The notes: a model not told the origin generated them from the letters alone. Shown: positions 8,069-17,248, counted from the first letter of the stretch. The stretch: DNA of 63,790 nt from Clostridiales bacterium (GCA_015056205.1 SVGS01000021.1:1-63790), one strand, 5' to 3'. Made by a program: numbers and translations.

Positions 8069-8901
8069 CCTTTTACCGCTCCTTCCGTCAGACCTTCAAT
8101 AAACTGTCTCTGGAAAACGAGGAATATCATGACGACGGGAATAATCGCGATCACTGCGGTAGCGGCCATCAGATGCCATTTTGCGCCTCCGAACTGCTGA
8201 AAGAAAACGCTCAGGGCCTGTGGTATGTTTTGTTTTTCCCTGCTCTGCAGGAAAAAGACTGCCTGAGCATAATTGTTCCAGACGCCGAAGCCGTTCAGGA
8301 TCACAAAGCTGGCTGTAGCCGGTTTGAGGATCGGGAAAATGATGCGCCAGAAAGCATAAAATCCCGTGCAGCCATCCACTTCAGCCGCCTCGTCCAGTTC
8401 CCGGGGAAGCGCTCTGACAAAGGTTGTATAGATAAATACAGCAGACGGCATCGCAAGCGCGGAACAGACAAGAATCATTCCCCACAATGTATTGACTGCT
8501 TTGATTTTTCGCATCAGCGTATAGAGGGGAACGGTATTGATAATGCCGGGAATCATCATGCAGCCGATCAGCAGGGAGAAGACAAGCTTATTGTATGTTG
8601 TATTATACCGGGCGATCGCGTATCCGGCCATTCCGCCCAGAACGATGGTCAGTCCGAGAGTTCCAAAGGTTATAATGCCGGAATTGATCATTGCCAGACC
8701 GATTCGGCTCTTCTCCCATGCCGTCGCGTAGTTTCTCCAGTCAAAGGAAGGAATGAAGATATTCCCCTCATAATAAATCCGGGAAGGCGAATTGAGAGAA
8801 AGAACCAACAGGATATAAAAGGGAATGACGCACATCAGACAGATCAGGATGACCATCATTACCCTGAACGTTCGAAACACTTTGTTCTCCTGTCTCATCA
8901 T
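8065..8901 (-). CDS. Sugar ABC transporter permease, MalG-like
   Basis: 278 residues, six predicted membrane segments, and the cytoplasmic EAA loop ELDEAAEVDGCTGFYAFWRI that contacts the ATPase. It is the second permease of a CUT1-type importer. Its start overlaps the first permease by 4 bases and its stop overlaps the GH66 start by 4 bases, which implies translational coupling. No ATPase gene is present, as usual for Bacillota that share one MsmX-type ATPase among importers. Confidence 0.9.
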   Translation of the reverse strand: MMRQENKVFRTFRVMMVILICLMCVIPFYILLVLSLNSPSRIYYEGNIFIPSFDWRNYATAWEKSRIGLAMINSGIITFGTLGLTIVLGGMAGYAIARYNTTYNKLVFSLLIGCMMIPGIINTVPLYTLMRKIKAVNTLWGMILVCSALAMPSAVFIYTTFVRALPRELDEAAEVDGCTGFYAFWRIIFPILKPATASFVILNGFGVWNNYAQAVFFLQSREKQNIPQALSVFFQQFGGAKWHLMAATAVIAIIPVVMIFLVFQRQFIEGLTEGAVKG

Positions 8902-9767
8902 GCATCACTCTTTTCTTTCGTCAGATACAGTGAAATAAGGACAGGAATCAGAATAATAAAGAACAGGATCATGGCAACAGCTGTGGAATATCCGGTACGA
9001 CTGCCATAGCACATTCGCATAATATAGATACTCAGACTTTCTGTTGCGTAGCCCGGACCGCCTTCAGTGAGGGACATGATTACATCGAAAACCGAAAGGG
9101 AACCGATAATGTTGGTAACAACATTGATCCGGATTGCGGGCATCAGCAATGGCAAGGTGACCCTTGTAAACCGTTGCCATGAACCGGCCCCGTCCACGAT
9201 TGCGGCTTCACGGATATCCGGAGATATGTTTTTCAGACCGGCAAGATAAATAATCATTGTCATCCCGGCATATTGCCAGACATTTACAAAGATTAGCACA
9301 GCCATCGTGGTGGGATAATTGTTCATCCATTTTCCCAGGAAAAATGTTGTTCCCAGCTGCTCAGCCGCATGGTAAAGAAATCCACGGCCCGGCTGTAAAA
9401 GGAAATACCAGATATAGCCCATGATCAACGGACTGATAATTGCAGGCAAATAAATCACAACCCGTGCCACACTTCTGCCCGGGAAAGACTGCTCCATCAG
9501 AAGAGCGTAGCTTAATCCGACAAGGTTCAGAAAGATCGCGCTGCCCGCGGCAAAGATCAGTGTGGTGCGAATATCTCCCATAGCCCGTGAGTCCTGAAAG
9601 AACTTCGCGAAGTTGCTTAGGCCGACAAAATTAGCCGTGCCCATACCGTCCCAGTCAGTCAGGCTCATTCCGATCCCTTTGAGAAGCGGATAGACAAAGA
9701 AGATACTATATAACAGCAAGGCAGGAAAGGACATAAACTGTGTCCGGTTGATTTTTCTGATTCTCAT
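8898..9767 (-). CDS. Sugar ABC transporter permease, MalF-like
   Basis: 289 residues with six membrane segments and the EAA loop IREAAIVDGAGSWQRFTRV. It is the first permease of the same CUT1 importer, 84 bases downstream of the solute-binding protein gene and separated from it by a strong hairpin. AGGAGG lies directly upstream of the ATG. Confidence 0.9.
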   Translation of the reverse strand: MRIRKINRTQFMSFPALLLYSIFFVYPLLKGIGMSLTDWDGMGTANFVGLSNFAKFFQDSRAMGDIRTTLIFAAGSAIFLNLVGLSYALLMEQSFPGRSVARVVIYLPAIISPLIMGYIWYFLLQPGRGFLYHAAEQLGTTFFLGKWMNNYPTTMAVLIFVNVWQYAGMTMIIYLAGLKNISPDIREAAIVDGAGSWQRFTRVTLPLLMPAIRINVVTNIIGSLSVFDVIMSLTEGGPGYATESLSIYIMRMCYGSRTGYSTAVAMILFFIILIPVLISLYLTKEKSDA

Positions 9768-9803
9768 AGTACCTCCTCCTGCCGATATACTGTCATCGTA
9801 ACC

Positions 9804-9834
9804 GGAAAGGGCGTCTGCCTGAGACGCCCTTTCC
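9804..9834 (-). promoter_or_regulatory. Intercistronic stem-loop after the solute-binding protein gene
   Basis: A perfect 13-bp stem (plus strand GGAAAGGGCGTCT, 9804-9816, pairing with 9822-9834) with a 5-base loop. No T-run follows, so it is probably an mRNA-stabilising or partial-attenuation hairpin that raises binding-protein expression over permease expression, as in the classical mal operon. Confidence 0.6.
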
Positions 9835-9851
9835 GTCAGATTGCCGGTTGA

Positions 9852-11105
9852 TCAGAATCCTTCGTTCCAGGCTTTTTCATAAGCCTCGGCAAAGCCCTTG
9901 GCATCATAGGTGCCTGCCAGCAGATCCTGCACCATGCGTCCGGCATCATCGCCGCTGAAGCCCGCGGGTTTCTCATTGGTGAATCCAATGTTTACAGCGC
10001 TGTTCAGCACAGCGGAAACATCCTTAACAAATCCTTCCGGAGCCCATGCGGCATCAACATCTTTGAAAGCGCTCGGGGAGCCCAGGGATTCGCTGTACTT
10101 CTTCTGGTTTTCCGCGCTGAACAGGAAGGTCAGGAATGCTTTGGCTGCATCGACATTCTCTGTGGTGGCAGAGATGGAATAACCGCTGTCCTCGGCACAC
10201 AGCACAACGGGCTGACTGTCGGGCATATAGGCAGGATACGGGGCAAAGCCGATTTTATCTGCCATTTCCGGATTGGCTTCCAGAATACCGGAGAGCGCCC
10301 ACATCCCGTTGGAGAACATAGCGGCCTTACCGGTTACGAACGCTTCCGTGCAGTTGTCACCGGTTGCGGTCAGGACGTCCTCATTGATCAGCCCTTTTGC
10401 CTGCAGATCCAGCATGTTTTGGGCGAATACGGCCATACATCCGTCAGCGGCGCCGAAATTCAGCTTGTCGCTTTCGTTGTTCAGCATCGCAGTCTTGCAG
10501 GCCAGCGCACCCAGACTCTGTTTCAGATAGCCATGAGGGATAAACTCAATCAGATGACCGAGGTGCCAGGCTTCTTTGCCGAAGATGAACCACGGAACCA
10601 CATCGGGTTTCTTTTCCTTAATAACCTCCAGATTGCTGACGAACGTGTCCCAGGTCGTGGCGGGAACCAATCCAAGTTCTTCGAAGATTTCCTTGTTGTA
10701 GAAGAATCCGGCCATGGTCATATTTGTGCAGACACGGTACTGTTTGCCGGTTTTCAGGTCGGTGCAGCTGTCCCGCATGGACGGAATCAGGCGATCCCAC
10801 CATTCGTTCACGTCGCTGATATCCATGTATTTGCCCTGATCAACAAATTCCTGCTCATAAGTGGTCATGATATCCGGCACTTCATTGCTGGCGAATTTTA
10901 CCTTGATGATGTTGCTGGCATCATTCTGATATTCCTGTTCCACAACAATTCCCGGGTTCTGCGCATTGAAATCCGCGATGATCTCGTTGAGAAGATCGAT
11001 AGTTTCAATCTTGCCCGTGAAGAAGTTCACCTTGGTTTCAGCAAAAGCAGAGACTGCCGTTAATGCCAAAGCCAAAACCAGTAGTACTGCAAGCAACCGT
11101 TTCAT
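9852..11105 (-). CDS. Extracellular sugar-binding protein of ABC importer
   Basis: 417 residues beginning with a signal peptide (MKRLLAVLLVLALALTAVSA, cleavage near AFAETK). The rest fits the family 1 solute-binding fold: an IDLLNEIIADFNAQNPGI start, TTYEQEF, the typical FSNGMWALSGI segment and a SAENQKKYSESLGSPSA hinge region. It lacks an obvious lipobox cysteine, so its surface anchoring is unclear. It is first in the leftward operon with two permeases and GH66, which suggests isomaltose- or dextran-derived ligands. AAGGAGG lies ten bases before the ATG. Confidence 0.9.
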   Translation of the reverse strand: MKRLLAVLLVLALALTAVSAFAETKVNFFTGKIETIDLLNEIIADFNAQNPGIVVEQEYQNDASNIIKVKFASNEVPDIMTTYEQEFVDQGKYMDISDVNEWWDRLIPSMRDSCTDLKTGKQYRVCTNMTMAGFFYNKEIFEELGLVPATTWDTFVSNLEVIKEKKPDVVPWFIFGKEAWHLGHLIEFIPHGYLKQSLGALACKTAMLNNESDKLNFGAADGCMAVFAQNMLDLQAKGLINEDVLTATGDNCTEAFVTGKAAMFSNGMWALSGILEANPEMADKIGFAPYPAYMPDSQPVVLCAEDSGYSISATTENVDAAKAFLTFLFSAENQKKYSESLGSPSAFKDVDAAWAPEGFVKDVSAVLNSAVNIGFTNEKPAGFSGDDAGRMVQDLLAGTYDAKGFAEAYEKAWNEGF

Positions 11106-11291
11106 CTCATATATTCCTCCTTTTTGTCTTGACTTCCGTTGCCCCCGGAGTCATTTTGTGATTTTATTGTATAGCCTCCTTTTCCATTATGAAATACCGG
11201 GATTTTTAGATTTAAGTGCTTCTTTTTTAGATTGGCGTAATCTTCGTTGCATTCTGATTTTTCATAGGATATATTATCAGCGAGAGAGGTG

Positions 11292-13100
11292 ATGGCATCA
11301 ATGAAAGGAAGCGTAAAGCATAAACTTCTTTTAATGATCTCAATCCTGATTCTCCTTTCCGTGTCTGTCGTAACCATCCTGACATATCAGCACTATCGGA
11401 CCGACCTGGTCGAACAGAGCACGCAGAACACACAAAAACTGCTTGATCAGTTAAGTATCAATCTGGACACCTATCTGGACGAGGTGTTCAGGCTGTGCCT
11501 GTCTCCATATTATAACCGGCAGGTAATGGATGCAATCGAGAGCAAACCGGTAAAATCTGCGGAAAAGCTGAAAAAGCAGAGAACAATTGAAGATTATCTC
11601 GCAGCCGTGCTGATGCTCCCGAGAAGTGATATTCTGCGGGCTCATATTATCTGTGAAGAAATATATACCAGCAGCAAAACTCAGTCTTCTCCGGATCTTT
11701 CCAATTATGCGGATACAACCTGGTATCAGGATGCTTACAGCAATAACCAGACTGTTTTTCTGCCGGCTCATACCGAAAAATCCGGACGAGGAACCATCGA
11801 AGTGTTCAGCGTCGCGAAGCGGATTAACAGCATGCACAACAGTTCAAAGCCCATCGGTGTCATTCGGGTGGATGCCAATTATCAGGGAATAAAGGCCGTC
11901 TGCGACCGGACAGATTTTCCGTCCGGGGTCGCCTTGCTGATATGGGATGAAACGGGAAATTATATCTACAGGAATAATGAAACAGGCATCGAGAACCTTT
12001 CGGAACAAATCATGGCAGCTCCGGAGTACCAAACAGGTCAAACCTCCTTTTACATCAACGCTGAAAACCGGCAGTTTCTGGTCAATGTGAAAAGCCTCTC
12101 TTCCACCAGCTGGAAAATCATTGATGTACATTCAATGAAACTTCTCACAGCCCCCGCTACGGACGCGCGAAACAGAGCATTTATGTTCGCCTTCCTCTGC
12201 GCTCTTTTCGGCGTGCTGATCTCCATCGGACTCGTTCGGCTGTTTTTACGGCCGATCTTTCAGATGACCCGAATCATGGAAACGGCCCAATCCGGTGATC
12301 TTTCAGTTCGCGCGGACGTGATCGGGCATGATGAATTTTCTTATCTCGCCTCATCGTTCAACAATATGCTGGCACAGATTCAGGTGCAAAATGAAAAAAA
12401 TGATTATCTGACGCGTCAGATTTATGAAGCCCGATACCTGGAAAAAGAAGCCCAGTATACGGCGCTATGCAATCAGATCCAGCCTCATTTCCTGTTCAAT
12501 GCGCTGAACACCATTCAGCTGCTGATTAAGACGGGAAAGGATGAAGAGGCCATCCAGAGCATTTCCATGCTGGCTTCATTGCTGCGGGGCATGGTTAACG
12601 CGGACCGGGATATCAGCATTCAGGCTGAAATGAAAATTGTGGAGTGCTATCTGTCCTTACAGCAAAAACGGTTCAGAGGACTAAGCTATACGCTTCCTGA
12701 TGTGTCTCTTTATGATACTTATCTGGTTCCGGCGTTGACGATCCAACCGATTGTTGAAAATGCATTAGTGCATGGCTGTGAACTCAAGCGCGGAAATGCC
12801 CGTATCATCATTTCACTGACAGAAAGCGAGAAAGAATTATTAATCACCGTACAGGACAACGGGCTTGGCATGGAAACAGAGCAGGAACGAAAGCTTCAGA
12901 ATGCCCTGAATAAGCCGTCCACCAGTCCGGAACAGGCGGAAGGCGGTGTTGGCCTTGTCAACATCGCCCGGCGGATTAAACTGAAATTCGGACTGGAATA
13001 TGGGCTGACATTCGAGTCGAGGCAGGGAGAAGGCACAAGCGTCACACTGCATTTGCCGCTGCGGGGAGGGACAGATCGTGTATCGGGCATTGATTGTTGA
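11292..13100 (+). CDS. YesM-like sensor histidine kinase
   Basis: About 602 residues: an N-terminal membrane segment (about 12-32), an extracellular Cache-type region (about 35-295), a second membrane segment (about 300-320), a HAMP domain ending near GHDEFSYLASSFNNM, then the His_kinase domain with IQPHFLFNALN (phosphoacceptor His about 399) and ATPase motifs PIVENALVHG and DNGLGM. It autophosphorylates and passes phosphate to the response regulator downstream, which it overlaps by 23 bases. A GTG at 11289 and an ATG at 11301 are alternative starts; the ribosome site GAGAGG suits 11292 or 11301. It is divergent from the sugar importer, which it probably controls. Confidence 0.88.
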   Translation: MASMKGSVKHKLLLMISILILLSVSVVTILTYQHYRTDLVEQSTQNTQKLLDQLSINLDTYLDEVFRLCLSPYYNRQVMDAIESKPVKSAEKLKKQRTIEDYLAAVLMLPRSDILRAHIICEEIYTSSKTQSSPDLSNYADTTWYQDAYSNNQTVFLPAHTEKSGRGTIEVFSVAKRINSMHNSSKPIGVIRVDANYQGIKAVCDRTDFPSGVALLIWDETGNYIYRNNETGIENLSEQIMAAPEYQTGQTSFYINAENRQFLVNVKSLSSTSWKIIDVHSMKLLTAPATDARNRAFMFAFLCALFGVLISIGLVRLFLRPIFQMTRIMETAQSGDLSVRADVIGHDEFSYLASSFNNMLAQIQVQNEKNDYLTRQIYEARYLEKEAQYTALCNQIQPHFLFNALNTIQLLIKTGKDEEAIQSISMLASLLRGMVNADRDISIQAEMKIVECYLSLQQKRFRGLSYTLPDVSLYDTYLVPALTIQPIVENALVHGCELKRGNARIIISLTESEKELLITVQDNGLGMETEQERKLQNALNKPSTSPEQAEGGVGLVNIARRIKLKFGLEYGLTFESRQGEGTSVTLHLPLRGGTDRVSGIDC

Positions 13101-13863
13101 AGACGAAGATCTGATGCGGGAATATCTGGAGAACAATCTGTCAGCGATCTGTCCTGAATGGTGCGCGGCAGATACAGCGGCAGACGGGCAGGAAGCCATA
13201 GAGAAAATCAGGCATTCACATTTTGACGGCATTATCACAGATATCAGGATGCCGGTGATGGATGGACTGGCCATGTCAAAGGTGATTCGGGATAAGGATC
13301 CCCGGATTCCGATTCTGATTATCTCCGGATACAATGAGTTTGATTACGCGCGAAAGGCCGTCCGCCTGAACATTTTCGATTATCTGCTTAAGCCTGTCGA
13401 TGAGCAGGAACTGTCCGCCGCCTTATCTGCCATGGCGATTCAGGCCGGACAGAAACAACAGCAGGAGCCTGCGGAAAAAGAAAATGAAAATGCCGATGAA
13501 AACACAGACGGGCTGGCCCAGCGCGCGCTTTCATATATCCGGCAGCATTTTTCAGATCCGATCAGCCTGACCTCCGTGGCGGAAGAGATCGGTGTAGCGC
13601 CCGCCTATCTGAGCACGGTATTCCACCGTGAGATCGGGACCAGTTACTCCCGAACCCTTCTCAGGTTCAGAATGGAAGAGGCGGCCCGGCAATTGACGCA
13701 AACCAGCCAGAAGGTGCAGCAAATCGCTCAGAATGTCGGTTTTTTCTCGGCAAAGCATTTCACCCATGTTTTCCGTGAATACTATCATCTCTCACCGGTG
13801 GAATTCCGCCTGCATCCACCTTGTAGAATACCTGAAAAACAGAATGAGCTTTTCATAAAATAA
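13078..13863 (+). CDS. YesN-like AraC-type response regulator
   Basis: 261 residues. Receiver domain at 1-120 with acidic cluster EDED, phosphoacceptor Asp in ITDIRMPVMDG (about 54), Ser in IISGYNEF and Lys in YLLKPVDE. Residues about 160-250 are an AraC double helix-turn-helix (SYIRQHFSDPISL, then VQQIAQNVGFFSAKHFTHVF). The GTG start lies inside the kinase gene. It should bind the intergenic region at 11106-11291 and activate the importer and GH66 operon. Confidence 0.88.
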   Translation: MYRALIVEDEDLMREYLENNLSAICPEWCAADTAADGQEAIEKIRHSHFDGIITDIRMPVMDGLAMSKVIRDKDPRIPILIISGYNEFDYARKAVRLNIFDYLLKPVDEQELSAALSAMAIQAGQKQQQEPAEKENENADENTDGLAQRALSYIRQHFSDPISLTSVAEEIGVAPAYLSTVFHREIGTSYSRTLLRFRMEEAARQLTQTSQKVQQIAQNVGFFSAKHFTHVFREYYHLSPVEFRLHPPCRIPEKQNELFIK

Positions 13864-13878
13864 CGAGGTACACGAACT

Positions 13879-14181
13879 GTGAATTATGTAGATTTGGGGT
13901 CAGCGCATAACGATACAATCCTGCTGCTCCACGGCGGAGGACTGTCATGGTGGAATTATCGGGAAGCCGCCAGGTTCCTGAAGAATGAGTACCATGTCCT
14001 TCTCCCGATCCTGGACGGGCACGCGGGCAGCGACCGGCCGTTTACGACGATCGAAGAGAACGCGACCGTTACGCAGACAATATACGGCGGATCATTTCCG
14101 GTGAGTCAACATTCTGACGGAAGGCTCGGTCGTTTGATTTGCCTCCGGCACTATTGCATTGTAGATCATTTTCGGTTATGA
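13879..14181 (+). pseudogene. N-terminal fragment of an alpha/beta hydrolase
   Basis: The GTG-started frame encodes a hydrolase start: VDLGSAHNDTILLLHGGG, then SWWNYREAA and LPILDGHAGSD, all typical of the first 60 residues of alpha/beta hydrolases (the HGG oxyanion motif). Similarity stops after IEENA (near 14067); the frame then runs through unrelated sequence to a stop. The nucleophile elbow, catalytic Asp and His are missing, against a usual length of about 250 residues. It is probably a deletion relic. Confidence 0.7.
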
Positions 14182-14225
14182 TACTACACATCCTACAGGC
14201 AAAAACAGAAAGGAGCTGACCATCC

Positions 14226-14609
14226 ATGAAAAAGATCATCGTGCTGGCGCTTTCCATTGCCCTTATTCTCGCTTCCCTTTCTTGCGTCGCGCAGGCTGAA
14301 GAGGGCCCCAGATTCGTCACTGTTCAGGAATGGCTGGACGCGAAAGGAGAATGCGGTGACTGCATGCTCGTTCTGAAAATCATGCAGGAGCTTAATCCTA
14401 CGGTTGTCCTGGCCGCTGACGAAACCGGGACGGTAAACCTGTTCTCCGGAATCAATGAGGAGAGCTCGTTCATAGAATTTATGAAGGAAGACAGCAAGGC
14501 CAAAACGGGATACATCCTGGTCATTGCGAATCCGAAGTACAATGAATTCGAAGGGAATATTGAGATGGCCAACTGGACGCTGCTGCGCATCCTTCCGGTG
14601 ATTGAATAA
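14226..14609 (+). CDS. Small secreted protein of unknown function
   Basis: 127 residues with a signal peptide (MKKIIVLALSIALILA..., cleavage near AQAEE, about 25). The mature part carries one CGDC pair (CxxC) in the segment TVQEWLDAKGECGDCMLVLK, then a mixed alpha/beta stretch ending NIEMANWTLLRI. The opening resembles small OB-fold-like exported proteins, but I cannot name a family. AAAGGAGC lies upstream of the ATG. It is single-gene and convergent with the membrane protein gene 13 bases downstream. Confidence 0.65.
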   Translation: MKKIIVLALSIALILASLSCVAQAEEGPRFVTVQEWLDAKGECGDCMLVLKIMQELNPTVVLAADETGTVNLFSGINEESSFIEFMKEDSKAKTGYILVIANPKYNEFEGNIEMANWTLLRILPVIE

Positions 14610-14622
14610 ACCGGGAATGGCT

Positions 14623-15219
14623 TCATGATTTTCTCCCGCACAGCTTCCTCAATCCAGCCGCCACCCCGCAGGCGGCTCCCAGCAGCACCAGGAACCAGAG
14701 AAACGACATGTACCACGGCTGATCGTGAACCTTCAGGAACGGGTACGGCCCGTCAACGATTCTCAGGTAGTTCAGTATGTACATCACGATTCCGTACAGG
14801 AGGGTTGGGATCAGCGCAATCCTGCTTTCCTGCTTCTCCATCCGTCTCAGGAACGGCAGGGACGCGATAGCGAGGACCGGACACAGCAGATGATGGAACA
14901 GGCCGTTCGTTTCAAGCATGAAATACTCCGGATGCCCATACCAGGGAATCAGGACGCAGACCGTCACAAGAAGCGTCACCGTCGTCATGCAGGTCGCGCA
15001 GTACAGGCATTTTTCCACCCGGGCAGGGATCTGCTTCCCTTGTTTTCTCCGCTGCCGGATGAGGCAGATCAGATGGGCGACCGTCGCAGCCATCAGGATA
15101 AAATTGCTCCACTGCGTATAAAACTGAAACTGCTTCCAGAACCCATGCTTCTGTATGGAAAGCACCAGCGCGGCGGTTTCTCCGGCGATGATCGCAATAT
15201 CCAGATAGAGCATCCACAT
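14623..15219 (-). CDS. Pr6Pr-type six-segment membrane protein
   Basis: About 198 residues with six hydrophobic segments. The segment FQFYTQWSNFILMAATV resembles the F-T-x-x-S-N-x signature of Pr6Pr/FAR-17a-type proteins; a GHPEYFMLETNGLFHHLLCPV loop and a YGIVMYILNYLR segment follow. The frame is open further upstream, but those codons come from a receiver-domain relic; the ATG at 15219 has GAGAGG ahead of it. Function unknown; no partner genes nearby. Confidence 0.65.
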   Translation of the reverse strand: MWMLYLDIAIIAGETAALVLSIQKHGFWKQFQFYTQWSNFILMAATVAHLICLIRQRRKQGKQIPARVEKCLYCATCMTTVTLLVTVCVLIPWYGHPEYFMLETNGLFHHLLCPVLAIASLPFLRRMEKQESRIALIPTLLYGIVMYILNYLRIVDGPYPFLKVHDQPWYMSFLWFLVLLGAACGVAAGLRKLCGRKS

Positions 15220-15333
15220 CAGTCCTCTCTGTCGCGGAGCACGGCAGAACGCGTTCGCCGGCATCGCCAGGATCGGGATATTCGCGGGTTCCCTGTTTTT
15301 CAGCGCGCGGATGGCCCGCCGGGTGTCCGTGAG
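15220..15333 (-). pseudogene. Scrap of a response-regulator receiver domain
   Basis: Straight after the CysK stop, and in the same frame, the minus strand encodes DTRRAIRALKNRE, then ANIPILAM and PANAF. This is the beta4-alpha4 part of a receiver domain (normally ATxAIRALxxxxxxxIPIIAMTANAF, as in the hybrid kinase at 35825-37312). About 35 codons remain, with no phosphoacceptor Asp, and the frame merges into the Pr6Pr gene start. Confidence 0.6.
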
Positions 15334-16263
15334 TTATTCCCAGAAAAGCTGCGTGGAATAGTATCGCTCCGCCGTATCCGGCAGCACGGTGACCACGGTT
15401 TTCCCCGCTCCGAGCTTTTTCGCCAGTTTCAGCGCCGCCGCCACATTGGTGCCGCCGGAAATGCCGCAGGCCAGCCCTTCCTCCCGCGCCAGGCGCCGGG
15501 CGGTCTCGATGGCCTCCTGATCCGTCACCACATAGATATGATCATAGATTTCCCGGTTCAGGATTTTCGGAATGATTCCGTCTCCGATGCCCATCTGCAG
15601 ATGGGTACCGATGGTTCCGCCCGCCAGAATCGCGGCATTCTCCGGCTCCACAGCCCAGATCTCGATGTCCGGATACTGTGCCTTCAGGACTTCGCCGATC
15701 CCCGTCAGCGTGCCGCCCGTACCGATCCCGCTGCAGAATCCGTGAATCGGCTTCGCGGCCTGCGCCATGATCTCCAGGGCGGTATGCTTCTTGTGGGCCA
15801 GCGTATTGTTCGGGTTCTCAAACTGCTGGGGAACGAACACCTTCGGATTCTTTTTCTTCATGTTCAGCGCGGCGTTCACGCATTCCTCCATGCACTTGCC
15901 GATATCGCCGGCGTCATGAATCAGCTTGACCTCCGCGCCGTAATGCCGCACCATTTTCCGCCGCTCCTCGCTCACGGAGTCCGGCATGATGATGATCGTC
16001 CGGTATCCTTTGACCGCGCCGACAAGCGCCAGGCCGATTCCCTGATTTCCGCTGGTCGGTTCGACAATAATGCTGTCCCGGTCAATCAAGCCGTCCTTCT
16101 CCGCCTGCTCGATCATATTCAGCGCGGTCCGGGTCTTGATGGAACCGCCCACGTTCAGGGATTCCACCTTCACCAGGATCTCCGCGCTTCCCTCCCCCGG
16201 CATCCGGTTCAGCCGGACAAGGGGCGTATTTCCCACCGCTTCCAGAATAGTCTGACAAATCAA
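15334..16263 (-). CDS. cysK: Cysteine synthase-family PLP enzyme
   Basis: 309 residues, normal for O-acetylserine sulfhydrylase, which makes cysteine from O-acetylserine and sulfide. Seen: EAVGNTPLVRLNR, the PLP lysine in GGSIKTRTA, the phosphate loop GIGTGGTLTGIG and the SGGTNVAAALKLA end region. Two motifs differ from the standard enzyme: GGSIKTR in place of GGSVKDR, and EPTSGNQGIG in place of TSGNTGIG. The substitutions may mark a subfamily with a different acceptor or donor. AGGAGGG lies upstream. No sulfur genes are adjacent. Confidence 0.85.
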   Translation of the reverse strand: MICQTILEAVGNTPLVRLNRMPGEGSAEILVKVESLNVGGSIKTRTALNMIEQAEKDGLIDRDSIIVEPTSGNQGIGLALVGAVKGYRTIIIMPDSVSEERRKMVRHYGAEVKLIHDAGDIGKCMEECVNAALNMKKKNPKVFVPQQFENPNNTLAHKKHTALEIMAQAAKPIHGFCSGIGTGGTLTGIGEVLKAQYPDIEIWAVEPENAAILAGGTIGTHLQMGIGDGIIPKILNREIYDHIYVVTDQEAIETARRLAREEGLACGISGGTNVAAALKLAKKLGAGKTVVTVLPDTAERYYSTQLFWE

Positions 16264-16384
16264 TGTTTCTTTCCCTCCTGTACTCTGCTGGGAAATATCA
16301 TATCACAAGAGCGAAAAAAACGGCAGTATTATTCCCGCTTTTTTCCAATAAACGGCTTCGGTCCCGTTCCGGAAAGCAGCCGCC

Positions 16385-17248
16385 CTATCTCATCGTCGGC
16401 CGGTTGACGTTGTCGCTGGGTTCGCCCTTCCGGATTTCGCTGGGAGAAACGCCGAAACTCCGGCTGAAAACGCGGCTGAAATAGCAGGGATCCTCAAAAC
16501 CGCTGCGCTGGGAAACCTCCCGGACCGTATACCGGCCGGTCCGAAGGGCGTCATACGCGTATTTCATCTTCGCTTCCATCTGATACTGATGAAAGCTTTT
16601 CCCGATCATCTTCCGGAAGCGGGCGGAGAACGTCCGGTCATTCATGCCCGCGATCTCCGCGGCCTCCGGCAGGGAAAAGAAATGATCCTGCCGCTCCCGC
16701 ATGGCGTTCAGCAGGCGCGTGATCCATGCCGCGGCCTCCGGCTGGCTGTTCCGGGCTTCAAAGGCAAGCTCGTTCAGGATTTCACTGACCAGAAGCGTCA
16801 GGCGGCGCTCCTTGTCATCCTGATGAGCCCAGAAAACATGAATGACAGACCGGAAGAGCTGATCCATCGTGTTCTCCAGCCCGCAGTGGGTCAGCGTCTG
16901 GAGGCAGAAAACATTGCCGGAGGCGGCGGCCCGGCATTCGGCGGCGGTCAGCTCCGCGTCGGCCTGATCCCCCGGAAGGCGGGAAAAATGAATAAACATA
17001 TTTCTCGATCCGACGGAGCAGGGCGCGGTTCCCCAGTGATGGCTGCCGGCCCGGAGGAGAATCACGTCCCCCGCTTTCAGATCGTAGATCTGATCATCCT
17101 GCGCGACCTGCCAGGTTCCCTCACAGATATACATCAGATCATGCTCGTCCATGATCCGGTCCACATGATATTCCGGAACAGGATAGATATTGGTTCCGCA
17201 CAGAAGAACCTTCCGGGCGGAGGAAAGCGAAAACAGGTCGTATTTCAT
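16385..17248 (-). CDS. AraC-family regulator of the GH31/GH127 sugar locus
   Basis: About 287 residues. The N-terminal half is a cupin-like ligand-sensing domain (DLKAGDVILLRAGSHHWG). The C-terminal 100 residues are the AraC double helix-turn-helix (SLPEAAEIAGMNDRTFSARF, then YTVREVSQRSGFEDPCYFSR). The ATG at 17248 has GGAGG nine bases upstream and is preferred over one 15 codons earlier. It is divergent from the second transport operon across a 349-base gap and is probably its sugar-responsive activator. Confidence 0.85.
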   Translation of the reverse strand: MKYDLFSLSSARKVLLCGTNIYPVPEYHVDRIMDEHDLMYICEGTWQVAQDDQIYDLKAGDVILLRAGSHHWGTAPCSVGSRNMFIHFSRLPGDQADAELTAAECRAAASGNVFCLQTLTHCGLENTMDQLFRSVIHVFWAHQDDKERRLTLLVSEILNELAFEARNSQPEAAAWITRLLNAMRERQDHFFSLPEAAEIAGMNDRTFSARFRKMIGKSFHQYQMEAKMKYAYDALRTGRYTVREVSQRSGFEDPCYFSRVFSRSFGVSPSEIRKGEPSDNVNRPTMR

